DNA of 37,950 bases from a virus. A program made the translations under genes and the position numbers. Positions 7,928 through 13,614 of the stretch are shown piece after piece. Positions within the stretch are counted from its first letter, which is position 1. Each line of letters starts with the position of its first letter. The stretch spans positions 1-37,950 of IMG/VR virus record IMGVR_UViG_3300006616_000045; one strand, given 5' to 3'. The notes below the pieces were generated by a model. It was not told the DNA's origin and searched no databases. It was given only the letters and a program-made list of their open reading frames with translations.

Positions 7928-8541
7928 GTGACGCAATGCGCAGACTTCAAGATAAGTGTGGGTGTGTCCCAGATGGAAGTTTTGGCCCAAATACCGCAAA
8001 GGGAATAGCCAAGCATTTTGAGTTAAGCCCAGAGCAAGCGGCACATTTGCTTGGACAGGCCATGCACGAAAGCGGCGGCTTCAAGAGGACGCGGGAAAAC
8101 CTAAATTATAGTTGGGAAGGGCTGATGAAAACATGGCCCACCAGATTTAAGACAGAGGAAGAAGCCAAAGAATATCATCGTCAGCCGTTTAAGATCGCGG
8201 GGAAAGTTTATTTGCGAGAGAGTTTAGGCAATTTTTCTGAAGCTGATGCTAGGGCGTATATTGGGCGGGGTTGGCTGCAATTGACGGGCAAAATCAATTA
8301 CCGTGCTTTTGCCTCTGATATGGGTGTCCCACAAGTGATGACAGACCCAAGCCTTGTTGAAGATCAATATGCGTTTGAAACAGCGCTGTGGTTTTTCAAG
8401 AAAAACGGGCTTTTAAAAATGGCAGAAGAAGGCGTGACATCTGACGTTATCAAGAAAATTACCCGCAAAGTTAATGGCGGGTATCATGGCCTGTCTGACA
8501 GGGAAGAAAAGACCAAAAAAATATATTCTTGGCTAATCTGA
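7924..8541 (+). CDS. Endolysin, glycoside hydrolase family 19 (chitinase-like)
   Basis: 205 residues from the ATG at 7924, behind GGAGATGAAAAA. An upstream TTG in frame lacks support. The N terminus (DKCGCVPDGSFGPNTAKGIA) resembles a shortened peptidoglycan-binding repeat. The catalytic domain has the GH19 features LLGQAMHESGGF (the Glu is the likely general acid), a substrate-cleft region LNYSWEGLMKTWPTRF, and YIGRGWLQLTGKINY, which matches the GRGxxQLT signature. It would cut the glycan strands of peptidoglycan once the holin opens the membrane. No signal peptide is present, consistent with holin-dependent release. Confidence 0.9.
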   Translation: MSDAMRRLQDKCGCVPDGSFGPNTAKGIAKHFELSPEQAAHLLGQAMHESGGFKRTRENLNYSWEGLMKTWPTRFKTEEEAKEYHRQPFKIAGKVYLRESLGNFSEADARAYIGRGWLQLTGKINYRAFASDMGVPQVMTDPSLVEDQYAFETALWFFKKNGLLKMAEEGVTSDVIKKITRKVNGGYHGLSDREEKTKKIYSWLI

Positions 8542-8641
8542 TATAGACCAAGCCAAGAATATTTGGTTTAAAGGGTTGGGGGCGCAATGCGCGGTTCGCT
8601 GTGTTGGGTTTTAGCTACAAAATGTGCCATAATTTTTCACT

Positions 8642-8902
8642 TTAATCAGCGTCCCCACGAAACATCTCTGCCAGTTTTTTGCTTTCAAATTGCAAATTGG
8701 CAACAGCATCTTCTTCGCTTTTATTTTCCTTACTTTCGAGAAATTCAATAAGCACGATCATTGCTGCTATTTCTTCAGGCTGAACGTCAAAAAGTCTGCA
8801 CACACCATGAAAAAATATTCCCAAATCAGATGTAGACATTTCATCAGGTAGACATCCAACAGCCTTGTCAAATGCGGCTGCTTTTGCGTGTTTATCTGTC
8901 AT
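8642..8902 (-). CDS. Small acidic early protein, unknown
   Basis: 86 residues, last gene of the minus-strand unit that begins at 10283. Acidic and helical (SKENKSEEDAVANLQFESKK), with a hydrophobic stretch PEEIAAMIVLIEFL. ATG overlaps the upstream gene's stop by 4 bp. No known domain is recognised. It converges with the endolysin gene across a 100-bp gap. Confidence 0.6.
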   Translation of the reverse strand: MTDKHAKAAAFDKAVGCLPDEMSTSDLGIFFHGVCRLFDVQPEEIAAMIVLIEFLESKENKSEEDAVANLQFESKKLAEMFRGDAD

Positions 8903-9078
8903 ACTTTTACTCCTTGTTTTCTTAGTTGAACGACAAATGTGTTGAGTTCTTCCCGCGCCACAAAGAGGTCGTTTTCAACATTGGGGTGCGGGTCTGCGCG
9001 GTTTCGCTCACTTTCCAAGCGATCAACACAACGCTTGAGAAAATCCAATTCAGACTGTTGGGCAGGGTGCAAATTCAT
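8899..9078 (-). CDS. Small helical early protein, unknown
   Basis: 59 residues from the ATG at 9078, which overlaps the upstream stop by 4 bp (ATGA) behind GGGGAAG. A longer reading exists but starts inside the neighbour. The product is a charged helical protein (QQSELDFLKRCVDRLESERN, then NDLFVAREELNTFVVQLRKQ) suggestive of a short coiled coil. Function unknown. Confidence 0.6.
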   Translation of the reverse strand: MNLHPAQQSELDFLKRCVDRLESERNRADPHPNVENDLFVAREELNTFVVQLRKQGVKV

Positions 9079-9305
9079 TGGCGCTTCCCCTGCCTGATGA
9101 CGGGCCAAAAGATATTGTTTCGCTGCACGAAGTTGTTGAGGTTATTTAGGGTCGTACAGAGGATTTTAGCGGCCTGTGTTTGGGTGTAGCGACTTTCCGC
9201 TAGGGATGTGACCATATCAAGCCTTTCGCGCCTGTGGCGGGCTGTCATTTCGTCCCATGTTTCCATGTGCCGCACAGTCATATGGTCGAGGTTGTTAAAC
9301 GCCAT
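9075..9305 (-). CDS. Small helix-turn-helix candidate
   Basis: 76 residues. Start ATG lies directly behind the upstream stop (TAAATG) with GGGAG before it. The first half is basic and Met/His-rich. The second half, YTQTQAAKILCTTLNNLNNF followed by VQRNNIFWPV, has the spacing of a helix-turn-helix (QTQAAKIL, turn, LNNLNNFV). It may bind DNA as a small transcription regulator or silencer of host or early genes. The regulator role is inferred. Confidence 0.55.
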   Translation of the reverse strand: MAFNNLDHMTVRHMETWDEMTARHRRERLDMVTSLAESRYTQTQAAKILCTTLNNLNNFVQRNNIFWPVIRQGKRQ

Positions 9306-9515
9306 TTATTTACTCCCTGTCATAAACTGATCAAAGTCTTTTCTTCTAGCGCCCAAGAGTTTCCCTTTCGCAAGTTGTAACGCTCTGCGATCCCATCCAT
9401 TGTATTGTGTGCTGTCGTTATCCATTGGATCAATGGCGAGTTGAAATTCACCAATGGCGTCTATGAGCATTTCAACTTGGAGTTCAGTAAAGGTGAATGT
9501 GTGCTTTTTACCCAT
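9306..9515 (-). CDS. Small early protein, unknown
   Basis: 69 residues, start ATG overlapping the upstream stop by 8 bp, with AGAGGAA as ribosome site. Two helices are likely (FTELQVEMLIDAIGEFQLAI and RRALQLAKGKLLGARRKDFD). No cysteine pairs or catalytic motif are seen. It is probably one of the phage's host-interaction proteins, judged only from location. Confidence 0.55.
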   Translation of the reverse strand: MGKKHTFTFTELQVEMLIDAIGEFQLAIDPMDNDSTQYNGWDRRALQLAKGKLLGARRKDFDQFMTGSK

Positions 9516-9726
9516 TTGTTAATTCCTCTGGTCTGGCTTTTGGTCTAAGTGACCAATCTGGGGCAAGTTTTGGTTCTTGCTCATAGTCTGTGCGGTTGCC
9601 ATTTATATCAACGCCAACACACTGATCGTGAAATCCATGCAGGTCGTGGAACCTGACAAACTCCTGACATTCTTCCCAAGAAGTAAAAGGTAAGAACGCG
9701 ATAAAAGCAAAGCTGAGACTATTCAT
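9508..9726 (-). CDS. Small early protein, unknown
   Basis: 72 residues, ATG overlapping the upstream stop by 8 bp with AAGGA before it. The N terminus is hydrophobic (MNSLSFAFIAFLPFTSWEEC) and could be mistaken for a signal peptide, but it lacks a basic start. The middle has CQEFVRFHDLHGFHDQC, with two Cys and four His residues that could hold a metal. Function unknown. Confidence 0.55.
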   Translation of the reverse strand: MNSLSFAFIAFLPFTSWEECQEFVRFHDLHGFHDQCVGVDINGNRTDYEQEPKLAPDWSLRPKARPEELTNG

Positions 9727-10018
9727 CGACGCGATCCTTCAGGTTATATCTTTCGATAATTTGGCTGACTGCCTGATGCGAAGTACCTACAACTTGCGCT
9801 ATGGCTCTGACAGTCATATCAGCCTTTAGGCACAACAGGACGCGCTCTGCTTTATCAGACAGCTTGTAGGAGCCGTTAGAGGTCTTGCTTGGCCTACCGC
9901 CGCTGTACCCGCCATCCTTGCCTTTGATGCCCGCTACAGCGTGTCTACCGCCAATCCTAGACAGCATCTTTGCATTTTCGATTGCTGCCATTGCTTTCAT
10001 TTTTTCGAGTGGTGTCAT
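9719..10018 (-). CDS. Helix-turn-helix regulator
   Basis: 99 residues from the ATG at 10018 (GAAGGG eight bases before). A GTG nine bases earlier is less likely. The C-terminal half carries SDKAERVLLCLKADMTVRAI and AQVVGTSHQAVSQIIERYNL, a clear helix-turn-helix of the sigma-region-4/terminase-small type (TVRAIAQVVGTSHQAVSQII). The Gly-rich middle (GKDGGYSGGRPSKTSNGSYK) looks like a flexible linker. It likely binds phage or host promoters. Coupled to a 31-residue membrane peptide gene upstream. Confidence 0.65.
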   Translation of the reverse strand: MTPLEKMKAMAAIENAKMLSRIGGRHAVAGIKGKDGGYSGGRPSKTSNGSYKLSDKAERVLLCLKADMTVRAIAQVVGTSHQAVSQIIERYNLKDRVDE

Positions 10019-10110
10019 AGCCACCACCCTTCATTAACTCCAAACACAACCAATCCACAAAAGACCAGAAAGGTTGCGAAGATGTAAATATCTTCAAAAT
10101 TTATTTTCAT
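10015..10110 (-). CDS. 31-residue single-pass membrane micro-protein
   Basis: Read on the minus strand, an ATG behind GGAGAAACCAC opens 31 codons. The product begins MKINFEDIYIFATFLVFCGL and has one strongly hydrophobic segment (about 8-24). Its ATG overlaps the upstream stop (ACATGA), and its own stop overlaps the next start (CTATGAC), both typical of this operon. The double coupling and ribosome site argue for translation. Small early membrane peptides may alter host envelope or exclude other phages, but no function can be assigned. Confidence 0.55.
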   Translation of the reverse strand: MKINFEDIYIFATFLVFCGLVVFGVNEGWWL

Positions 10111-10283
10111 GTGGTTTCTCCCATTGGATACAAAAAGTCTAATTCTTCCTGACGCTTGCGCAGGTAATACTCTTTGTCAGTTTCGCCGCCATTGCATTTG
10201 CGGCAGTGTTCGCTGATCGTGACAAGCGTACCATACGGCCCGTCACGTTCTTCAGTGAATGTTTTGCAGTTACAGGTTGCCAT
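10107..10283 (-). CDS. Small Cys-rich, putative zinc-binding early protein
   Basis: 58 residues from the ATG at 10283, preceded by GGGAGAAC. An earlier in-frame ATG at 10307 lies within the promoter box. CNC near the start and HCRKCNGGE in the middle form a C-x-C...H-C-x2-C set suited to one zinc ion. The acidic C-terminal helix (EYYLRKRQEELDFLYPMG) follows. It is the first gene of the third minus-strand unit, so it is likely expressed early. Its role is unknown. Confidence 0.6.
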   Translation of the reverse strand: MATCNCKTFTEERDGPYGTLVTISEHCRKCNGGETDKEYYLRKRQEELDFLYPMGETT

Positions 10284-10305
10284 TTTCAGTTCTCCCGTTT
10301 GATAC

Positions 10306-10338
10306 ATTATATGTAAGGGTTCGCTTCCAAGATGTCAA
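10306..10338 (-). promoter_or_regulatory. Early promoter box, copy C
   Basis: On the minus strand: TTGACA, 21 bp, TATAAT, with the shared core CTTACATATAATG. Transcription would begin near 10300 and give a short leader ending in GGGAGAAC before the ATG at 10283. Copies A (12799) and B (11711) have the same -10 core and the same 21-bp distance, though this copy lacks the long palindrome. It lies just downstream of a terminator, so the next unit starts afresh here. Confidence 0.6.
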
Positions 10339-10356
10339 CAGCGTTTGTATAATTAT

Positions 10357-10394
10357 TTTAAAAAAGGTAAAAACTGCTGTCAGTCGTTACCTTT
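10357..10394 (-). terminator. Rho-independent terminator of the middle early unit
   Basis: Minus-strand hairpin: AAAGGTAA, 16-nt loop, TTACCTTT, followed by TTT and then an A run. The 8-bp stem is A/T-rich and overlaps the stop of the gene ending at 10393. It separates that unit from promoter copy C. Moderate strength is expected. Confidence 0.45.
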
Positions 10395-10653
10395 ACTTGC
10401 AGTGTGCTTTAAAAAACTGCCATTCGTCAAAGCTGTCTGACCAATTTTGAAGGTGCAGCTTTGGTGTTTTGCTGCATGGGTGGTTCCCAAGGCGGCGTTT
10501 TAAGCGTCTACCTGCGCGGTAAATTTGGTCATCCACTTTTTTGTTGTCGTTTAGATCGAAGGGCTTTGAATAAGAAATTGTCACTTCCTCATCAATTGTA
10601 CCAAATGTTAGCCAGTGATCGCCGCGTAATTTTTCAATCAATTGATTTGTCAT
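10393..10653 (-). CDS. Small early protein, unknown
   Basis: 86 residues, start ATG behind TAGGAAAAC. The sequence has a beta-like first half (DHWLTFGTIDEEVTISYSKP) and a strongly basic middle (RAGRRLKRRLGN), then HLQNWSDSFDEWQFFKAHCK. The basic patch could bind nucleic acid. No family is recognised. It ends the unit that begins at promoter copy B, next to a terminator. Confidence 0.55.
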   Translation of the reverse strand: MTNQLIEKLRGDHWLTFGTIDEEVTISYSKPFDLNDNKKVDDQIYRAGRRLKRRLGNHPCSKTPKLHLQNWSDSFDEWQFFKAHCK

Positions 10654-10662
10654 TTTGTTTTC

Positions 10663-10758
10663 CTACCAAGGGATTTCATCATCAGGGTGATCTGGTAGCC
10701 ACACAATATCATATTGGTGCATGGCTATCAGGTATTCACGAAGCGTGTTGCCCCACAT
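10663..10758 (-). CDS. 31-residue protein with an SSB-like acidic C-terminal tail
   Basis: The ATG overlaps the stop of the upstream gene by one base (TGATG), so translation can restart there. The product starts MWGNTLREYLIAMHQYDIVW and ends HPDDEIPW. The phage's own SSB (14723-15109) ends DDEIPF, the class of C-terminal tip through which SSB proteins recruit repair and replication partners. The match of five of six end residues is striking for such a small protein. A mimic that competes for host or phage SSB partners is a hypothesis. The final Trp in place of Phe is unusual. Confidence 0.55.
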   Translation of the reverse strand: MWGNTLREYLIAMHQYDIVWLPDHPDDEIPW

Positions 10759-11096
10759 CAGAGTGCGTCATCTAGTCTGGTCATCCAGATTGCAATGGCT
10801 TGTGTCAGATGCTTCATGTCAGCCACCCTAGCGGCGTCTGCAATGTCCCACTTAGTGGGGTTGGCGCTGCAATACCCTGTGGGTGTTGGTGCTTTATCAG
10901 CAATGGGTGTTGTGTCCCATTCGTGAGTATTGGGGCGGTTGCCTATGGCGTTTTCGTTGAGCCAATTAAGCAAGCCCTGTTTGTCAGTGGGTACATCACA
11001 GGCGCATCCGTCAACGTCACGCGCTGTTATTCCAAACTCGCGCTTGGCGTCAGCTTGAGTTCCCACCCATTTGCCGTTTTGTGTATAGAGTTTCAT
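10758..11096 (-). CDS. Early protein, unknown
   Basis: 112 residues, ATG behind GGGAGAACCTAA. The N-terminal domain (YTQNGKWVGTQADAKREFGI, then DGCACDVPTDKQGLLNWLNE) looks like a short beta-alpha module. The C-terminal third (DIADAARVADMKHLTQAIAI) is helical. The gene is preceded by a stable hairpin and followed by the SSB-tail mimic ORF, to which it is coupled. I do not recognise a family. Confidence 0.6.
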   Translation of the reverse strand: MKLYTQNGKWVGTQADAKREFGITARDVDGCACDVPTDKQGLLNWLNENAIGNRPNTHEWDTTPIADKAPTPTGYCSANPTKWDIADAARVADMKHLTQAIAIWMTRLDDAL

Positions 11097-11114
11097 TTAG
11101 GTTCTCCCATTTGG

Positions 11115-11136
11115 GGGGGGATTTCTCCCCCCTTTT
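11115..11136 (+). terminator. Strong G/C hairpin between early genes; plus-oriented terminator or minus-strand RNA hairpin
   Basis: A perfect 7-bp stem. On the plus strand GGGGGGA, loop TTTC, TCCCCCC is followed by TTTTGTTT, a good terminator for plus-strand (antisense) transcription. On the minus strand the same hairpin has a GAAA loop (GNRA type) and sits between the stop at 11139 and the GGGAG of the next gene, so it may protect or separate messages. Both uses are possible. Confidence 0.55.
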
Positions 11137-11138
11137 GT

Positions 11139-11687
11139 TTAAAAATTGTAGTCGTGAAATTTGCGCGGCTTAGTCGAAAGGAAATGCCGTCCATTGGTCG
11201 AGTAGAAGTAACCATCTTTGCGCTGACGGGCGCGGATCACGGGGTACTCAGGGTTTGATTTGTAAGTCCAACGCTGATCGCCTTGGTTTGTGCAGTGGCC
11301 CGCAAAGCCGCCAGAAACAATCTCAGGCTTCCAGTTTTCGTCCCACTCTGCGTCCATTACACGGATTTCGATTGTCTTTGGTGAAACAACTTTCACGATT
11401 TCATACGGGTGAATGTCAGACCAACCACTATGATTTGCGTGGGTGTATTCGATAGCTTCGACGCCATATTCGTATTTGCTGTTGTACTCACCGCAGTGGC
11501 TAACAGGCAAATCTTCGATGAAATCTTTAGCGTCCTCTTGGCTGTCAAAGGTCGTGGTGACTGTTGACCCTGCAAGCAATCTGTCATTACGCAATGTTTC
11601 GACATAAAATTTATTGGTAGTGCGGCTGCGTGAACCATCGCGTGTGCTGATCGTTTCGATTACTGTGACTGCGTATTTGGTAAGCAT
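11139..11687 (-). CDS. Conserved phage/bacterial protein of unknown function
   Basis: 182 residues, ATG behind AAGGAGAACACAA, first gene downstream of promoter copy B. The central to C-terminal region (PYEIVKVVSPKTIEIRVMDA, then GGFAGHCTNQGDQRWTYKSN, ending RKFHDYNF) matches a family seen in many phage and bacterial genomes without a known role. It is rich in aromatic and charged residues and predicts as mostly beta. No membrane segment or obvious catalytic triad. An early, host-directed function is likely given its strong promoter and ribosome site. Confidence 0.75.
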   Translation of the reverse strand: MLTKYAVTVIETISTRDGSRSRTTNKFYVETLRNDRLLAGSTVTTTFDSQEDAKDFIEDLPVSHCGEYNSKYEYGVEAIEYTHANHSGWSDIHPYEIVKVVSPKTIEIRVMDAEWDENWKPEIVSGGFAGHCTNQGDQRWTYKSNPEYPVIRARQRKDGYFYSTNGRHFLSTKPRKFHDYNF

Positions 11688-11710
11688 TTGTGTTCTCCTT
11701 GTTTCTATAC

Positions 11711-11746
11711 ATTATATGTAAGCTATCCCTTACAGAATTGCAAGGG
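11711..11746 (-). promoter_or_regulatory. Early promoter box, copy B, with palindromic operator-like site
   Basis: On the minus strand: TTGCAA, 21 bp, TATAAT. The box contains CCCTTACA-N4-TGCAAGGG (11727-11746), a near-perfect palindrome also in copy A, and GTAAGC-TATC-CCTTAC. The short leader carries AAGGAGAACACAA. The 21-bp distance is longer than usual for sigma-70, which suggests help from a regulator bound at the palindrome. Confidence 0.6.
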
Positions 11747-11772
11747 GTAACTTACACTTTTTTTAATTATTT

Positions 11773-12192
11773 TTAAATTATTTGCAGTACGGGGCGGGAT
11801 ATTTTTTTACGGATACCCCAATATTGGCTTGCATCGACAAGGCCACGTTGATCCAGAATTTGCGATCCTTTCACAAGCTGAACGTGGCTTGTGGTTGTGA
11901 CCATATAGAGGTGGTTGGGGTTGGCGATATTTTTGACAAAGCTGTTTAGGGTAACTCCCTTGGTGTGCATGATGTCCAGAGCCTTAAAATCTATGTTTAG
12001 GTGTTCTAAGACTTTGACGCGATCATAGTGGTGTGTGCTTCCGCGCCATCTTTTCATTCTTTTGATATAGCGGCATTTGTCTCTGAAGATTTCCATTGTT
12101 TCGCGTAATGGTTTCTCCGCTACAACGGCTACCGCCTGAACCCCACAGTGGGGGCCGTGAAAGGCGTCTTGGGGAAGTTGAAGGTTAATCAT
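11773..12192 (-). CDS. Putative papain-like/C39-like cysteine peptidase
   Basis: 139 residues from the ATG at 12192, coupled to the upstream stop (TAATG). A longer reading lies inside the neighbour. Seen: GPHCGVQAVAVVAEKPLRET with a helix after Cys16, as in papain-fold enzymes, and later LYMVTTTSHVQLVKGSQILD, giving His103 and Asp114 (or Gln115) in the usual order Cys-His-Asp. The same Cys-G-V-x-A-V-A / H-V-x3-G pattern occurs in small phage proteins of unknown target. It could process a phage or host protein or act as a transamidase. The catalytic assignment is inferred from motif order alone. Confidence 0.5.
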   Translation of the reverse strand: MINLQLPQDAFHGPHCGVQAVAVVAEKPLRETMEIFRDKCRYIKRMKRWRGSTHHYDRVKVLEHLNIDFKALDIMHTKGVTLNSFVKNIANPNHLYMVTTTSHVQLVKGSQILDQRGLVDASQYWGIRKKISRPVLQII

Positions 12193-12374
12193 TATACGCG
12201 CTCCACTTTTGTGACCCTGAACATAATATACTGATAAAGGTGCGTTCCTTCCCAAGTTTCGTTTCTGAGCGAAACCACAGCCAGATCAGCGTCATCTGCT
12301 TCAATAATGCGAGTGCAAAATACGTCAGGATTTCCGTGATCGCCAATTTCATATGTGACTTTAAATTTAGACAT
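12192..12374 (-). CDS. Small early protein, unknown
   Basis: 60 residues, start ATG behind CAAGGAGAACACAA, identical to the leader of the gene at 11687. The product is likely beta-rich (MSKFKVTYEIGDHGNPDVFC, then LRNETWEGTHLYQYIMFRVT). Its stop is coupled to the cysteine-peptidase candidate by TAATG, so the two may be made in similar amounts and act together. No family recognised. Confidence 0.6.
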   Translation of the reverse strand: MSKFKVTYEIGDHGNPDVFCTRIIEADDADLAVVSLRNETWEGTHLYQYIMFRVTKVERV

Positions 12375-12405
12375 TTGTGTTCTCCTTGTTGCCTACAGAT
12401 TTGGG

Positions 12406-12421
12406 TGGGGCCGTAGCCCCA
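12406..12421 (-). other. Intercistronic RNA hairpin with UACG tetraloop
   Basis: On the minus strand TGGGGC-TACG-GCCCCA forms a 6-bp stem closed by C(UACG)G, one of the most stable RNA tetraloops (UNCG type). It lies between the stop at 12427 and the ribosome site of the gene at 12374. ACCCAAATC follows rather than a T run, so it is more likely an mRNA stabiliser or processing element than a terminator. Confidence 0.5.
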
Positions 12422-12426
12422 ACTGA

Positions 12427-12774
12427 TTAGATTTTCTGGAAACCTCGACGCGCTACCACATAAGTGTCGCCATCTACAACCATGCGGTCATCAACCATTG
12501 TTGATCTTTGGCCCATGCCATCTGGACGATGACGCAAAACGGTGACATCTTCGTTGTAGTCTCCATTTGGCATTTCGCCGCCATCACGCATTGGCAAAAA
12601 TTCTTTTTTGATAGACCAAGAACCCATGACGTTATTTGTGTAGCGGTAAGCATAATTAAGCATTTCCTCAACGCCGTGGTTTACGAAGTCAGATGCGTCA
12701 ACTTCTGCTACATCTGTATAGCCAATGATGTCGCCATCGCGGTTGCTGTCTGCGTGTTGTACGATGATTTTCAT
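12427..12774 (-). CDS. Early protein, unknown
   Basis: 115 residues from the ATG at 12774, behind GGGAGAACGAC. The longer reading to 12900 runs through promoter box A and is rejected. The first part is MKIIVQHADSNRDGDIIGYT. The middle has a helix VNHGVEEMLNYAYRYTNN, then a charged beta-like half (VTVLRHRPDGMGQRSTMVDD, DGDTYVVARRGF). Soluble, no motif. First gene of the first early unit, so probably among the earliest products. Confidence 0.6.
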   Translation of the reverse strand: MKIIVQHADSNRDGDIIGYTDVAEVDASDFVNHGVEEMLNYAYRYTNNVMGSWSIKKEFLPMRDGGEMPNGDYNEDVTVLRHRPDGMGQRSTMVDDRMVVDGDTYVVARRGFQKI

Positions 12775-12798
12775 GTCGTTCTCCCTGTTTCCTATACC

Positions 12799-12834
12799 AT
12801 TATATGTAAGGTATCCCTTACATGATTGCAAGGG
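12799..12834 (-). promoter_or_regulatory. Early promoter box, copy A, with palindromic operator-like site
   Basis: On the minus strand: TTGCAA, 21 bp, TATAAT. The site holds GTAAGG-TATC-CCTTAC (12806-12821) and CCCTTACA-N4-TGCAAGGG (12815-12834). TTGCAA is its own reverse complement, so the same hexamer could serve as a -35 for rightward transcription into rusA. On the plus strand TTGCAA is followed about 20 bp later by TAGATAAT. The box therefore probably serves divergent units. Confidence 0.6.
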
Positions 12835-12886
12835 GTAAATTGACTTTTTTGTAGATAATTGCAATTTTTTTTTATAAGAGGGAAAA

Positions 12887-13312
12887 ATGAACAGTATCAC
12901 GATCAGAATTGACGGTCAGCCTGTGGCAAAGCAGCGTCCGCGATTTAATATGAAAACTGGTCACACATATACGCCAAACAAGACGCGAGACTATGAGAAA
13001 AAGGTTGCCCAATGTGCTTGGGTCGAAATGGCGAAAAATAAATTTAAAATGACAGATAGGCCAATTCATGTGGACATGACTGCGGCAATGGAAATCCCCA
13101 AATCTTGGAGCAAGAAAAAGAAATTTGAAGCTGAGTTTGGCGGGATACATCCAAGCCGTTGTGATCTGGATAATGTGCTGAAATCTGTACTGGATGGCGT
13201 CGAAGGTGTTGTGATGGAAAATGACAAGCAAGTGAGGTCATTCTACTGCAAGAAAAAATATGCAGCGCCATCTGACGGGCCGCACGTTGTGGTAAGTTTC
13301 TATTGGGAATAG
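12887..13312 (+). CDS. rusA: RusA-family Holliday junction resolvase
   Basis: 141 residues, ATG behind GAGGG. RusA enzymes cut four-way DNA junctions as dimers, helping to resolve recombination intermediates before packaging. Seen: the N-terminal strand and PVAKQRPRF loop, and the catalytic core CDLDNVLKSVLDGVEGVVME with Asp93, Asp95 and Asp113 as the likely metal ligands, then ending HVVVSFYWE. The length is close to the usual 120-140. It is the only plus-strand gene in this block, and its end overlaps the convergent nuclease gene by 13 bp. It lies opposite promoter box A, so it may be switched on together with the early genes. Confidence 0.92.
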   Translation: MNSITIRIDGQPVAKQRPRFNMKTGHTYTPNKTRDYEKKVAQCAWVEMAKNKFKMTDRPIHVDMTAAMEIPKSWSKKKKFEAEFGGIHPSRCDLDNVLKSVLDGVEGVVMENDKQVRSFYCKKKYAAPSDGPHVVVSFYWE

Positions 13313-13614
13313 CTGTAGTCTGGGCCGTAAGTTTCGCGCCACAGCGCGGGTTCTCTGTGAATGGCAATTTTAGTCGTGTCTAACATTCCCTGATGATGAC
13401 CCTCACACAGCGGTATTGCTGTTTCATCACCGCGCTTCAGTGTGCCAAATCTTTCATGGATTGGGTGGTGCGCCTGTGTTGGGCTTCTTTGCACTTCGCC
13501 AAACCGTTCACAGACGCAGCACTTTTTCTGCCTTACCTCATGCAGAAACTTTGGGTTCTTTTTCGTTTTTGGTTTCTTCTGACCCAGAGGCGGTTTCTTC
13601 GCTAGGTTTGTCAT
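13300..13614 (-). CDS. HNH-type (DUF968/Ref-like) nuclease candidate
   Basis: From the ATG at 13614 the product has 104 residues, with AAGAG six bases before. Two earlier in-frame ATGs lie deeper in the upstream gene. Lys-rich N terminus, then CCVCERFGEVQRSPTQAHHP and IPLCEGHHQGMLDTTKIAIH, i.e. CxxC, HH and CxxHH, which is the zinc and beta-beta-alpha-metal arrangement of HNH enzymes related to DUF968 and Ref. It may nick recombination intermediates. It overlaps the upstream gene by 77 bp, which is long for this genome and leaves the exact start uncertain. Confidence 0.7.
   Translation of the reverse strand: MTNLAKKPPLGQKKPKTKKNPKFLHEVRQKKCCVCERFGEVQRSPTQAHHPIHERFGTLKRGDETAIPLCEGHHQGMLDTTKIAIHREPALWRETYGPDYSYSQ

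Noticed and set aside
8542-8641. Terminator between convergent endolysin and early genes
   Set aside because: A transcript end is expected, and AGCCAA-N6-TTGGTT and GCGC-AAT-GCGC can pair, but stems are short or wobble-containing and no clear T run follows, so I do not list it.
12774-12900. N-terminal extension of the gene at 12427 to 12900
   Set aside because: It would read through promoter box A and its leader; the ATG at 12774 has a perfect ribosome site.
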